Positions 10,026 to 20,837 of a stretch of 64,000 nt of DNA are shown one piece after another. A program made the translations under genes and the position numbers. Positions within the stretch are counted from its first letter, which is position 1. Every line of letters starts with the position of its first letter. The DNA comes from Heligmosomoides polygyrus polygyrus (taxonomy: Eukaryota; Nematoda; Chromadorea; Rhabditida; Heligmosomidae). The notes beneath the pieces were generated by a model. It was not told the DNA's origin and did no database searches. It was given only the letters and a program-made list of their open reading frames with translations. The stretch spans positions 52,377,139 through 52,441,138 of the forward strand of contig OX377204.1 in assembly GCA_947396885.1 (NCBI GenBank), written 5' to 3'.

Positions 10026-11795
10026 TAAATCGCCCTACAGTTCACAGAGACATGAAATCGGGTATCGTGCGGTGGATGAGGTTGCTAGCAACCTTCTCAT
10101 TACACATTTTATGTTTAACTACCTTCATGTGATGTTTTATTATATATACAGTTTTCCTTTGTCATTTTTAAGTGGTCTTTTAGAAATCAGAAAGAACCAT
10201 TTTCCACTTTAATCTGCATTCTTCCCAAGTCAACTTGGATTTTCAAAAATCAAACAAGACATATTCCAAATCAAATTGTATATCTATGGAATCAAACTGG
10301 AGACGCCTCAAAAGGTTACACGTTACGCTTTCAGTTAAAAGCTACTACAGAGGGTGCCAAGAAATGTGACCGTTATTTCGGTAGTCGCAAGTTTCGTATC
10401 CTACTGGCAATGTTTCTGAACGAATTTCAAAAAGTAAAAAGCGGACGAATTTCTGGGCGTCATATAGCTGCTACTTTCGTCGACAGTCAGCGGTGAATTT
10501 TTAAAAAGTTTTCAGTCTTCATAGTGTCTTGAATGGCATGCATTGAAGAAAATAGGGAATTTGAATCGACAATTTATCGACTTTCTTGAATGATTGATGT
10601 GGAAAGTGTCCGACTAAAACAAAAAAGAAAAATTAAAAAAGCAAAAGTTTGGGAAGAAAACTGTCCGGCTTGAGCTGAAAATAACACAATACATATACAA
10701 ATATTGAAACACTTTTGAATAACAGCAAGTAAAACTAATTGTACTGCTTTACACGTCAGGACACCCTTACGATTTACGATTTACGATTTACGACGGCTTT
10801 TCATAATTACGATTTACGATTTACGAAATTTTGGATTTCATTTACGCACACCCCTGGTTGGAACCTACCAGAGGTTCCTGCACGCCACCCTGCTTGAACC
10901 GTCCATCCCAAAGTCTGCGTTGTTTTTAAGAGCTATGTATTAGGTCATCCAATAAGTAATGTCGTTTTTTCAACCTTGACTTCATTTGAACAAATTTTCA
11001 ACAGGACCTCATTTCAGCCAACAGTGTAATCACCATCATTATGATCAATGTTGCTCCATCTAAAGAGCAAATCTTTAATGGCTGAGCAATAAAACTATTA
11101 TGGTTTTTGAGCAAAATGTGTGGACATAGCATTTTGAATATCCTCCAAACTTTCGAATTTCTTGTCACTAAGGAAATGCTGTAGAGATCGGAGTACGTGG
11201 TAATCCGAAGGTGAAAAACTGGGAGAATACGGTGGATAAGGCAGAACCTCCCATCCTAATTCGCTGATTTTTCCAGCGTCCGTTTTGCACAGCGCGGTTT
11301 TGCATTGGCGTGATGGAGAACTGCGGCCTTTCTGTTAACGATCGCCGGATACTTTTCCAGCAAAGCTTGGCTCACTCGATCCAATTGCTCACAGTAAAGG
11401 TCTGCGTCAACGGTATGTACAGATTTAAGCACTCCAAAGTGGAAAATTCCACGGATATTCCACCAAAGAAAAAGGAGTGCCTTTCTGAGGTGAATATTCG
11501 GCTTCGTAGTACTTCTTGGTTGTTCGTTTTTGAAAAGCCACTGCTTTTTGCGCTTCGGATTATCGTACGAGATCCATTTTTTGTCTACTGTGATCAGTCG
11601 ATCAAAGAACGGGTCTGTACGGTGTCGCTGAAGCAGCGCGTTGCAAAGCGTCGATCCACTGGCACGGTTCTCGGCGGATAAATCGTGTCGTACCCGAACA
11701 CCTGCTCTGCATACCTTGCCAATTTGACGTAGATGAAGATGGATGGTTGATTTAGGCTCGTCGAGAGTACTCGAAAGTTCCTCCACTGTTACACA

Positions 11796-11842
11796 GATGG
11801 CAGAACTGGAGGCGACAAGGATTCGCCTCCAGTTCTGCCATC
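11796..11842. repeat. Perfect 20-bp-arm hairpin, 7-nt loop
   Basis: GATGGCAGAACTGGAGGCGA at 11796-11815 is followed by seven bases and then its exact reverse complement at 11823-11842. The arm at 11823-11842 fits the mariner coding sequence read on the minus strand (DLLMAELEANP); the other arm is the extra inverted copy. Confidence 0.9.
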
Positions 11843-11849
11843 AGCAGGT

Positions 11850-12615
11850 CGTTGTCAAATGTTTATTTATTTATTTATTTATTTATTTATTACGTCCCGA
11901 AGACGTGCTCACACGAAAAAGCAACTAAGAAGAACAGAAAATCGCATAAATGAAGGAAAAAAGACAAATATCACTGGAACTGGGTAAAATACTAGTCTAG
12001 GATAACCAACCATGCATAAAACAGCATCCAATCAAACCAAATGGAACGCAAACACTACAACAAAAACAATAGATGGACTGCGAAGCAGAAGAGGTTTTGA
12101 AACAACATCTCACTTTGCACCAATCTTATCTTTGAATTGTCACCGTAGTACTTGCCGCCATACAAAAAAATAAAAATAAAAAAATATTAAGACTATTAAC
12201 ATATTTGTTCACTAAAAACCTGTAAATTGGCGACCATTAGGAAGGTCACCGGGGATATATTGTCGAAAAGAGGAACTTTATGAAGTTAACCAAGCCATTG
12301 GAATGCTAAAATCATGCAATGTCGAATCATGGAAAAAAGAAATTCAGAAAATCTTGAGCACGCGTCCCCGGGCGGGCTCCGTGTTTCAGGAGCCTCATTG
12401 TACTGGTACGCACCACGGGGACGGCCCAGGAATAAATTTTTCTCTCCATATGTAGTAAGATATTGGTAATAGATTGAACAAAACCTTTGCATGACAAGGA
12501 TCGAGGTGACGGCTGGGTAACTTTTTGAGGAAGGTTGAATGTTAACTATAGAGAAAAGGTGAAACCATTCAGCATAAGAAAGAATTTTTTTGAGGAATCA
12601 TGATAAGAAAAAAAT
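11850..12615. other. Insertion within the mariner, starting with (TTTA)n
   Basis: This segment separates the N-terminal and catalytic parts of the mariner transposase. It opens with about eight TTTA units (roughly 11860-11890). I see no recognisable protein, terminal repeats or clear target duplication. Confidence 0.45.
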
Positions 12616-13216
12616 ATCCCATCTAGGGGTCTTCATGTTGCTGGTCTTCCTTATCGAGAGGGGTCATAGAGGTCAAAATTACTGGATTTGAACTTGGAAA
12701 ACCATCGCTGGCATTTGCGAACGTCCAATGCATCTGGATATACGTCGCAGATATTTTTGGTAGCAACCGTTGCGTTACTACCCTTCCGAAATTCGAACAG
12801 CATGCAATGCCGAATATGCTCCTATGAGATTTGCAAAGCCATTTCACCTTAACTTGCAAACTAACAATTCAACGAATGGTAGATTCTAAAAGAGCAAGTC
12901 TCATTTACCTTGGAATCACTTTAGTGCACCTTCGAATAGACAAATCTACCACAAATGGGCTAAAACCGTGGTGCACAAAAAAAACGACATTACTTATTGG
13001 ATGACCTGATAGTTCACTACGCAAGTGTGTTTTACGGCCACCAACGCCTCAATAATGACGACATCACCTTCGAAAGTCGACCTTTTGGGTGTCACTATGC
13101 TGTGAATGACTTTAAGCCGCGTGCACACTCCTCTGCGGCAGTGCGGCAGCCACGCTGAAGCATAGCGCGGAGTCACACTGCGACAGCGGAGGCCGCAGTG
13201 AGGGGGTGTGCACACT

Positions 13217-13761
13217 TTGTTGAGCCCGCCTCGGACGGACGGGTCCGACTGCTGCCGACAGGGACGGCTGGTGACGTCATACGCGTCTAATCAATGGGCG
13301 CGCTAGAGCACGAAGTTATGCACCACCGACTGTTGGCTACGCTCTATCGGCTTGGTAGAAAAGGGAGACAGTGAAATACCTCCGCTTCAGCATGTATGTT
13401 GGAGAAATACGAATGTTTCTGAATGAGCAGATCTCATTCCACTTGAACGTAGTTAACAAACGCTCCCACTTCCTCAGTCTACCAAAAGACGTCAAATGTT
13501 CCACAAACATTGTGTACCATTTAACTGTATCCCTTCTTCTGCGCTAGTAGAAGGAACGCAGTCGAAAGCAGTCGGCACACCCTTTCGCGCCCTAGCGCGC
13601 CCAACAGACTAGGCGACCGCCCTCCTAGTCTGTTGTACTCCCGCGGGAGCATCCGCGGACGTCCGCGGATGCTCCCGCGGGAGTATAACACTGGCCTATG
13701 ACGTCACTAGCCGTCCCTGTCGGCAACAGTCGGACCCGTCCGTCCGAGGCGGGCTCAACAA
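13217..13761. mobile_element. 545-bp element with ~63-bp terminal inverted repeats
   Basis: It begins TTGTTGAGCCCGCCTCGG and ends with the reverse complement. The repeats extend about 63 bp with few mismatches (GACGGACGGGTCCGACTG is shared). No coding sequence. The interior holds a 12-bp-arm hairpin (CAACAGACTAGG, about 13590-13635) and a perfect 50-bp palindrome. No target duplication was identified, so the superfamily is open. Confidence 0.75.
13636..13685. repeat. Perfect 50-bp spacerless palindrome
   Basis: Every base from 13636 to 13685 is paired about the axis between 13660 and 13661. The left half begins TACTCCCGCGGGAGC. It contains nested palindromes CCCGCGGG and CCGCGG, so it can extrude as a fully paired, GC-rich cruciform. 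Confidence 0.9.
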
Positions 13762-14173
13762 CACGCCACGCTACCGTGATCGGGGGCGGTGGCGCGCGGC
13801 GCGGCCCGTTACCGTAACCCAGGGAGCTACCTAACGTACGAACCCGTGCACACTTCCGCTGCCGCGGTGCTACCGGCAGCGGCCGCTGCGGCAGTGGCAG
13901 CGAAGCATGGGTTGCGGGACATTATGTACGAATGGTCGCCACGGACGCGGCGAACAGCGCGGCAAGCGCGGCAAAAGTCGCCGCAATAGGGCGACTTCAA
14001 CGGCCAGCCATCCGCGGCCCGCGGCCCGAGACCCATGGTCCAGGATCTCGGAACAACTTTCCTTTCTGGGAAACTCGTTACTGTGATCTCGTCATCACTA
14101 CAATTGGGTGAAAACCGGCCCCAAGACCACTAAACCTCGCACCTCCCCTCCCACAACAGTGCATTCAGGCTTA

Positions 14174-14652
14174 AGCCCTCCGTACACTTCTGCGGCAACA
14201 CGGCAGCCCTATCTTTAAGGCCCCCACGCACTTCTGCGGCAACGCCGCTCGCCGCTATGGTTAGGGATAGGGCAGGGACGCTGCCGACGGCGAGCTCTGC
14301 GTTCGTGACCTGTGGTTAAGATTGGACCGCGGCGTTGCCGCAGAAGTGTGCGGTTAGCTCTAAGTATGGAGCAGAGACGCAGAGTCGCCGCGCGAGGCAA
14401 AACTAGCCTCGGGCGGCCTGTCACTGATGTGCCGCCTACGCGGCCGATGCGACAGACGCGGTGCCGCCTACGCGGCAGACGCGGTGGCAGCGGCAGTAAT
14501 CCTTCAAGGCATTGTTGCCGCTTTGCCGCGTTGGTGATTGAGCGAACGAGAGGAGTACCGCGTGAACTCTAGCACGCGGCAGTGGAAGCCGCGTACGCTG
14601 CTGTTCTGTCCTCTGCCGCGTACGCGACTGCCGCAAAAGTGTGCGGAGGGCT
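14174..14652. mobile_element. Harbinger-type MITE, copy 1 (TTA duplication)
   Basis: The ends are AGCCCTCCGTACACTTCTGC and the inverted GCAAAAGTGTGCGGAGGGCT, flanked by TTA at 14171-14173 and 14653-14655. TTA duplications and short GC-rich ends point to PIF/Harbinger. Inside, about 14218-14360 forms a second inverted repeat with similar ends (AGGCCCCCACGCACTTCTGC), suggesting a MITE nested in a MITE. The copy at 24596-25005 is closely related. Confidence 0.8.
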
Positions 14653-14655
14653 TTA

Positions 14656-15480
14656 GGCGAGGGATGTTGCTTGCCGAGCGATGTGCGACAAAGTATCAAT
14701 TTTCTTCAAGGCATATGTGTTTTCTTCAAGAGTAAAATATGCCTACTTAACATCAATGAATTGTCTTCTACTAAGAACTTGGGTGCAAGTTTAGAGCGAG
14801 AAGTCCAGCCTCTTTTTTCTCAATATATGGAACTTTTTTGAAATTTTCTTAAATGAAAGCGTTAAGCACGATTACAGAAGTATTATTGCTGTAGAAATTC
14901 ACTTAGATCTGGTGAGCTCAAGAAAAGCTGCCAGTTTAGAGGGAGATACAGGATGGGCTCCTACCTAGACATGCATCGGAACCTGTGCATCATGTGTTAG
15001 GAAGTGTTCACAAAATCAGTTTCACTGCGAAGAAGGCCACACTTCAGTGTGCCACCTTTTCAGCTTTTCATGAAAAAGCACCATCTAAGAATAGATTAAA
15101 CATAAGAATGTTGGGTACTAAGCGTGCTGGTGTCCGCTCCATTATGAGACCATGGTTGTGGAACACTCCAGTAAACACGGTTTCTGAGCTGGCACAGAAC
15201 TAGGCAAGGGAGGGAACATCGGAGTGTGGCTGATCTAGCTTACTCGTTTTAAGAGAACTTCCCGGTCTACAGCGGGCACCAGCCCGCTTAGTACCGAATG
15301 TTGTTCAGTTGTGTAACTCGAACTCAATTTCTGAACCAGAGCATGTTTTCCCGCAGCTCCTGCAACAGCGGAAGGGGATGTCAACAACTCAAACCTGGCG
15401 TCTGCAGCAAGTCGTGACAACTCGCACGACCGCGGCGGAGCTCATCGCGCACGCGGGCGCGGTCGTACATAAGGACCGTC
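14656..15480. other. No gene recognised
   Basis: AT-rich with short unrecognised frames; no repeat boundary seen. Confidence 0.35.
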
Positions 15481-15484
15481 CCCA

Positions 15485-15500
15485 CCCCCCCCCCCCCCCC
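15485..15500. repeat. 16-C homopolymer
   Basis: Uninterrupted C run immediately outside the inverted repeat at 15502. Confidence 0.95.
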
Positions 15501-15927
15501 ACTCAGAAAATTTTGAACAAGTTACTTGCGCCTTGTGAGCTTCAAAACAAGTTACTTGCGCCTTTAGACTTGGACAACAAGTTACTCGCGACTTATCCAT
15601 CGCGGATGCAAGGTTGCATCCAGGAATTTTAAACTTGCACGCAACTAGCTGCAGTGCAAATTTCCAAGAAACTTTCGTGCAAGCCAACGTTTCGCGCCTA
15701 ATTGGTTTGAAACATTACGAACGCGTTTTCACACGCGGCGTGTGGGGAACTCCGCTGACGCTGCTCTGGCGAGCCAGCCATTGGCCTGCCCTTGCTTCTG
15801 TCACCTTCCTTATTTCTTCTGTGTGTATGTGTGTGTGTTTCCGTTCGTCCCTCCGTCCGTCACAACTGGGTTGGGGCACGCACTGCGTACTGGCCATACT
15901 CAACGGTTGATGGTGCTCAACAGCGTC

Positions 15928-16390
15928 CCGAAACTTCAGCCCTGGGGTAATCGAGGCCGCTGAACGCGAATCTGAGGTTCGTTTTTGAAATATCGATCGT
16001 CATCAATCGATATTTATCAATTTATCGATTTTCTGTGGATATCATTCAAGCGGGCCGAAACTTCAGCCCTGGGGTAATCGAGGTCGCTGAACACGAATCT
16101 GAAGTTCGCTTTCAAAGTATCGATCGTCATCAATCGATATTTATCAATTTATCGATTTTCTGTGGATATCATTCAAGCGGGCCGAAACTTCAGCCCTGGG
16201 GTAATCGAGGTCGCTGAACACGAATCTGAAGTTCGCTTTCAAAGTATCGATCGCCATCAATCGATATTGATCAATTTATCGATTTTCTGTGGATATCATT
16301 CAAGCGGGCCGAAACTTCAGCCCTGGGGTAATCGAGGTCGCTGAACACGAATCTGGAGTTCGTTTTTAAAGTATCGATATTGGTCAAATA
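15928..16390. repeat. 127-bp tandem array, about 3.6 units
   Basis: Units start at 15928, 16055, 16182 and 16309, exactly 127 bp apart, each beginning CCGAAACTTCAGCCCTGGGG. A part near the end (ATCGATCGTCATCAATCGAT) is self-complementary. Diverged single monomers lie at about 7940-8045 and 47855-47950, with further partial ones to about 48290. The array stops where the RTE-A fragment begins. Confidence 0.9.
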
Positions 16391-17075
16391 GTCGAACGAA
16401 CATCTCCGAATGCTCCAGCTATGTGTATCTGGGTCGCGAAGTCAATATGGCCAACGACCTAGCACCGGAGCTGAGCAGGAGGAAACGAGCGGCTTGGGGC
16501 TTTCAAGAGCGTCGAAGAAGTCGTTAAGAAGACGAAGAACGTCCGGCTCAGCGCCCACCTATTCGACTCCACCGTTGTTCCTGCCCTAACATACGCCTCA
16601 GAGACCTGGCTATACGAAAGCTGGATGAACATGCGATCAGCGTCGAGCAGCGCGGAATCGAGAAGACGATGCTCAAAAAACCCGGCTCACGCAAGTGAGA
16701 GAAGGAGAGAAGGCCTCCGGAGTTCCGAGCTTCGCCGACATTCAAAGATCAGAGACGTTGTCGCGTGGGCCAAGTTGTCAAAAAATGAATGGGGCGGCCA
16801 CATAATGCGCTTCGCAGAACCCACTGGACGAGAGCCGTTACGGACTGGATTCCACGGGATGTCAAGAGAACACGAGGACGCCCACCAACGCATTGGTCGG
16901 ACTTCTTCATGAAAGCCCTGAACGACCGATATGACGCTCTTCGTGTCCCTCGAACTAGGATGATCCATTGGAGTACTCTGGCACGGGACAGGAACGAATG
17001 GAGAAGCTACTGGCGCCCGCTCGAGCAAGTCAGTGATCAATGGGACGACAGGTCAAACAGGTGATACAGTATCCC
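16391..17075 (+). pseudogene. RTE-A 3' fragment (C-terminal domain)
   Basis: A 5'-truncated copy starting within the segment after the reverse transcriptase (NISECSSYVYLGRE). It runs through STVVPALTYASETW and [20 protein letters not shown] to [11 protein letters not shown], ending GGTGATACAG. The frame breaks near 16495, where one extra base turns GAFKSVEE into another frame, and again later. It retains the roughly 150-residue C-terminal part missing from the copy at 4193-6532. It abuts the 127-bp array. Confidence 0.8.
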
Positions 17076-17539
17076 ACTCTTCCTTCTTTATAACATAATA
17101 GGGCTATTTTCATGAGTTCCTTGGATTAGAATGTTGCTATTAAAAACAAACGTTTAAGAAAAGGAAATTAAGGTTAATGGTAGAGATTAGTGAAAACCTG
17201 ATGTGTGACAGACTTGTACTGTAAGAAGGAGAAAGGCATTACTATAAGGCAGTGCAAGTCGGAAAAGGTGCCATTTAGGAGAGAATGTTAGCCAGGCCAG
17301 ATATACCCTCGCTTCCACTCTAGGCTTGCAGCACGCAGTGTTATTCAGTAGAAAGCAAAGGTCGAGTTTTATTTTAAGCCAAATTTGGCCGTTGGAAATC
17401 GTTATGCTATCGTTTATTTTATTATCGTTTATTACATTTTCACAAAAGGTAAAGGACCAAGGTCCATGTGAACGAATACGTTTATAGTCCGTTAATTTAG
17501 ATCTAAACTAGATTTATACTAGCGGAGGTTACCTATGAT

Positions 17540-17815
17540 TTACAGGGGACTTCGTGCAACTTACATGAGAAATCTTCTGCTTGCTTGCAGCTGATTTCGA
17601 ATGACTAACAGGGGTATCCGTGCAACTTACATGCGAAATCTTCTGCTAGCTTGCAGCTGCTTACGAATGACTAGCAGGGGTCTTCGTGTAACTTACATGC
17701 GGCATTTGTGCTAGCTTGCAGCAGCTTGCGAATGACAAGCAGGGCTCTTCGTGTAACTTACTTGCGACATTTCTGCTAGCTTGCAGCAGCTTGCAACAAA
17801 TGACTAGTTTGAGGC
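17540..17815. repeat. 66-bp tandem array, about 4 units
   Basis: The AACTTAC anchor recurs at 17558, 17624, 17690 and 17755 (spacing 66, 66, 65). Units share GCTAGCTTGCAGCAGCTTGC. The array lies directly inside the right inverted repeat of the 15502-17866 composite and resembles its AAGTTACTTGC motif. Confidence 0.85.
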
Positions 17816-17866
17816 AATCTATGACCCGCATGCAACTTGCAAGTAACTTGTTCAAAATTTTCTGAG

Positions 17867-19394
17867 CACCCCCCGAAAAATGACGGCTGCGAGCAACGGT
17901 GCTCAACCGCAGCCACGCGTGCGGTTGCGGTGCGGTGCTGCAGCTACTGCAAGGGAAACGGAACAGTGGGACCCTCTTAAATACGACAAATAAGCGGAGA
18001 AGTGGTAGAGATAGGAACTGTCAGAGCAAGAACTAGTTTATAATTCACCGACAAGAAGTCTCAGGAGGAAAGCGAATGGTTGCAGCTTGTGACTGGGTGG
18101 AGTACGCTACTGGAATAAGGGGATCATGATGTTAAGACGAATGATTGAGGAAAAAATGGCGTTATCGAGTCTTTGGCATACTCTGAATTTTGCTTCCAAG
18201 AAATTACAAATCGCGTGAAAACTATATCTTGAACTGAAGGAAATTGGTGTGAATACAGTGAAGATGGTTAGAAGAAGATTTTAGCATATTAACTGATGGT
18301 GAAACTTCCCATTCGAGAAGCAGGAGGAAGAAGTCTTGGCCAAAGAGGCCCGGAGTTCCCAAAGTCTTTTCAGCAAATCTACAGTTCTTGTGTACTCCAC
18401 CACATTGTATAGTCTTAAGAGAGCTACTGAAACCAGACTAGACACTGTATTTTATTTTTATAGTAATCAAAGAAGACTCTCATAGGTATTTTGAGCGAAA
18501 TTTTCCGAAATTCTTTACAATCGGTATTTGAATCTGCAACCTATCCAAGATTGCAAGAAACCGTTAATTCGTTAAACTTTCGTAAGGCTTTGAGACAATT
18601 GTCAACATCGTCTGCTGCTGGACGACTAATTTCTTTATCTATTCAGACATCTACGGTTATTAAACGTCGAATATTTGCAGTTATTGTCTTGGGAGTGCTT
18701 CTGGATTCTTTAGACGGAATTCTTCCTCAAAAGTGTTTACTTTGTCGCAGAGCAAGCATACCACTAACTCATGCTTAGATTATGAAAAAAAGAGCTATCG
18801 TCAATATAGTTTCGTTAGTTTCAATAATTTTGTATACGTTTGGCTCCAAAGAACACATTGTACCTTTCTGAAGGCATCACCCTGGTGGATGAAGCTTGAA
18901 GCGCTTGGACCTTCTTATTCAATAAACAATCTGATTTAACAGTAGCAATAAACGTGCAATAAACCTTTCTCTCATAACGTGCAGCGCGAAGGTTACGAAA
19001 AAACATTTGCCCCTCCGATGTCTTCTCGTCATTAATTCGCCACTCAATTTCTCTTCTGGATATTTCTGACCAATCAACCTTCGCCAGCTTACATCCGTTT
19101 ACGCCCCGTTCGGCATTCCACTGCCTTCCCACTTTTGCACCAGCAAAAGCAGTGCAGTTGAGGTTGCCGGCATACTTTTGCGCTCCAGTTCGCCTCGAGC
19201 GTTCGCGTGAATCTCGTCCTCTTCACCAGTGCGGCAGCCCGACCCCGCCCGGGAAGACGCACGCGCGCGCCACCGCACGCGTCATTTTGAGTATCGCTGC
19301 CGCGTCCAGCTCCGCCCACATTCCACTGCTCACTGCCCGCTGCAAAGCGTGCGACACTGCGACAACGTAGTGCGACAACGCTTGCCGAAGAAAC
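17867..19394. other. No gene recognised
   Basis: A 95-codon plus-strand frame at 18491-18778 has no recognisable motif. A GC-rich patch lies at about 19180-19390. No repeat boundaries seen. Confidence 0.35.
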
Positions 19395-19402
19395 ATCGCC
19401 AC

Positions 19403-20829
19403 CAGGGGTGCACACAAATTTCTGCGCATTAAATTTTTTAACGGAAAATTTTCGTTAAATTTCCGGTAAATCGTTAAATTTCGTTAAAAATACAAAATAT
19501 GTGCAAACCCTTATTTCAATTGAAAAAATCAAGGAAATCGTATAGGTTTCCACTTCAAGAGTTCAGCAGCTAACGTTCAAGGAATGGAGTGCAACACTGC
19601 AATGTAATACAAACACTTCAAGATCAACAAACGTAGAAAAATAAACAAGCCTTCAGTAACAAATTATCTGCAGGGTGTGGAATAAGAACAGCTATGGAAT
19701 TATCATGGAAGATGATCACCGACAAGGCATCTTAAAATGTGCGATCAGGCAGAATCCTGAGTTCCCCCCCCCCCCGCCCCCCTTTTCCTAGTTCTTTGCG
19801 AAACCGTTTTGTCTGACTGTTCTACGACCATATACAATTTCGATGCGAGCACAGGCCACTAAGTACAAAAACATCAAATAAAGATACAATTACAAGCCAA
19901 TCAGAGGAATGTTTCCACGTTATCGGACGAACGATTTTCGAGTGCTCGATGCGAGGGACCATCCATTTTTTGCAACGTCGTGGCCATGACACGCCATCGT
20001 GTCACGCGTCCCACACTGCTGAATAGGTGTGACACATCGTTAATGTGTTAACGCCCAGGAAAAGTAGCTCCCAAATTTTTGTTATTAGCGCTTTTCTAAA
20101 ATCGTTCAAAATACTTCCAGCGGCCTAAAAAATATTCTCTCCATCTCAGCTGTTCCAGGTGGCGGGCAAAGGTATCCTGGGATAAGCAGCGCCAGGTGAA
20201 GATAGGCATATCTTACGAGGAGGTTAGACCAGTATATTTTCGTCGATTCGTTGACGTACTTGGGGGCTCGGCGAAGAAATTTCTAGCTCCAAAAGGCATT
20301 AAAGGATAAAGGAGGGCGTTACTCAATCCCTTTTGACGCCACGCGTTCTACTTCTATGAAATGCGGAGGCTATTTGAATACGTGTTTCGCCCATACATAC
20401 TTGCGGTGACGAGCCGACGAACAAGTCAGCGCTTTATCCTCCCAGACAAGTCTGGATGGAAGGCTTGGTTGGCTGGGGCGGGAAATCCAAACCAGGAACC
20501 TGGTATTGGGTGACAGCCGACACCTCCTCCGGCTGCGCTACTCGCCCCCAAAATGCATTATTTCCAACGATTCAAAACAAATTCATGAAAACATCAAAAT
20601 GTTCTCGCCAATTTCAATAGTTTCTCAGGAACAATCCTTATCGGGAGGGTGAGACCTGCAATAATCGTGAAGACTAAGGGTAAATGTGATAAAACCACTG
20701 AGTAGAAAGTCCGTTAAAAATTCCGTTAAATTTCTAAAAATTTCCGTCGTCGTTAAGCCAGATTTTGACGAGAAATGCCGTTAAATCGTTGAATTCGTTA
20801 AATCGTTAACCGTTAAATGTGCACGCCTA
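19403..20829. mobile_element. hAT-superfamily element hAT-2 (1427 bp)
   Basis: It begins CAGGGGTGCACA and ends TGTGCACGCCTA, a decayed inverted copy, with the exact 8-bp duplication ATCGCCAC at 19395-19402 and 20830-20837. Both ends carry many short CGTTAAAT repeats in opposite orientations. No transposase was recognised. A SINE (about 20285-20552) is nested inside. A further end of the same family lies at 44240. Confidence 0.85.
20285..20552 (-). repeat. tRNA-derived SINE copy, nested in hAT-2
   Basis: Minus-strand copy of the SINE best preserved at 44437-44750. Its pol III A-box complement lies at 20529-20540 with one difference from the consensus. The body reads CCAACCAAGCCTTCCATCC on the element's strand, and the tail is TCCTTTATCCTTTA. 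Confidence 0.8.
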
Positions 20830-20837
20830 ATCGCCAC

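Larger units (their letters stand above)
7439..10856. mobile_element. hAT-superfamily element hAT-1 (3418 bp)
   Basis: The termini are CAGGGGTGTGCGTAA and its inverted counterpart TTACGCACACCCCTG, flanked by the exact 8-bp duplication GTTGGAAC. Just inside both ends are clusters of a short motif, TTTACGATTTACGA, in opposite orientations. Such clusters are typical of hAT transposase-binding subterminal repeats. I recognise no hAT transposase, so it is probably non-autonomous or decayed. It holds a nested maT/Tc1 element (9101-10025) and a diverged monomer of the 127-bp repeat (about 7940-8045). Confidence 0.85.
11050..12700 (-). pseudogene. mariner transposase, inactivated
   Basis: The longest frame, 11256-11786, carries LRQIGKV, the first catalytic Asp in TVDKKWI, and ISYDNPKRKKQW, all typical of mariner. 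The second catalytic position, normally HDNARPH, reads HANAKPR (Asp to Ala). The third lies in another frame after 11256, where SPD(L)AP reads SPSFSP. The N-terminal part, resembling NFDLYDPSR followed by GRPAT, lies near 12620-12680 and contains stops. Between the two is an insertion, plus a perfect hairpin at 11796-11842 made by an inverted copy of the codons for MAELEA. Multiple independent lesions show it is long dead. Confidence 0.8.
10940..13019 (-). mobile_element. mariner element with TA target duplication
   Basis: The terminal repeat TTAGGTCATCCAATAAGT continues to about 30 bp and matches the other end, where it reads as the reverse complement with one terminal difference (CCTGA). 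TA lies at 10938-10939 and 13020-13021. At 2080 bp it is longer than a normal mariner of about 1.3 kb. The excess is roughly 750 bp between 11850 and 12615 that begins with a TTTA repeat and splits the transposase. Confidence 0.85.
13098..14030. repeat. GC-rich CGGCAG-type repeat block
   Basis: Both shoulders of the 13217-13761 element (about 13098-13216 and 13762-14030) carry CTGCGGCAG-type wording related to the Harbinger MITEs downstream. The block looks like a diverged MITE split by the 545-bp insertion. Precise ends cannot be set. Confidence 0.4.
15502..17866. mobile_element. Composite bounded by a 28-bp perfect inverted repeat
   Basis: The 28 bp at 15502-15529 (begins CTCAGAAAATTTTGAAC, ends AAGTTACTTGC) recur exactly inverted at 17839-17866. 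On the inner side of both ends are degenerate repeats of AAGTTACTTGC. A C/G-rich run abuts each outer side. This fits a non-autonomous DNA transposon of about 2.4 kb with subterminal repeats that later took in a tandem array and an RTE fragment. No target duplication was confirmed, so two independent insertions remain possible. Confidence 0.5.

Noticed and set aside
16035..16344. Repeated 60-codon frames
   Set aside because: By-product of the 127-bp tandem array; the period is not a multiple of three, so each is cut off.
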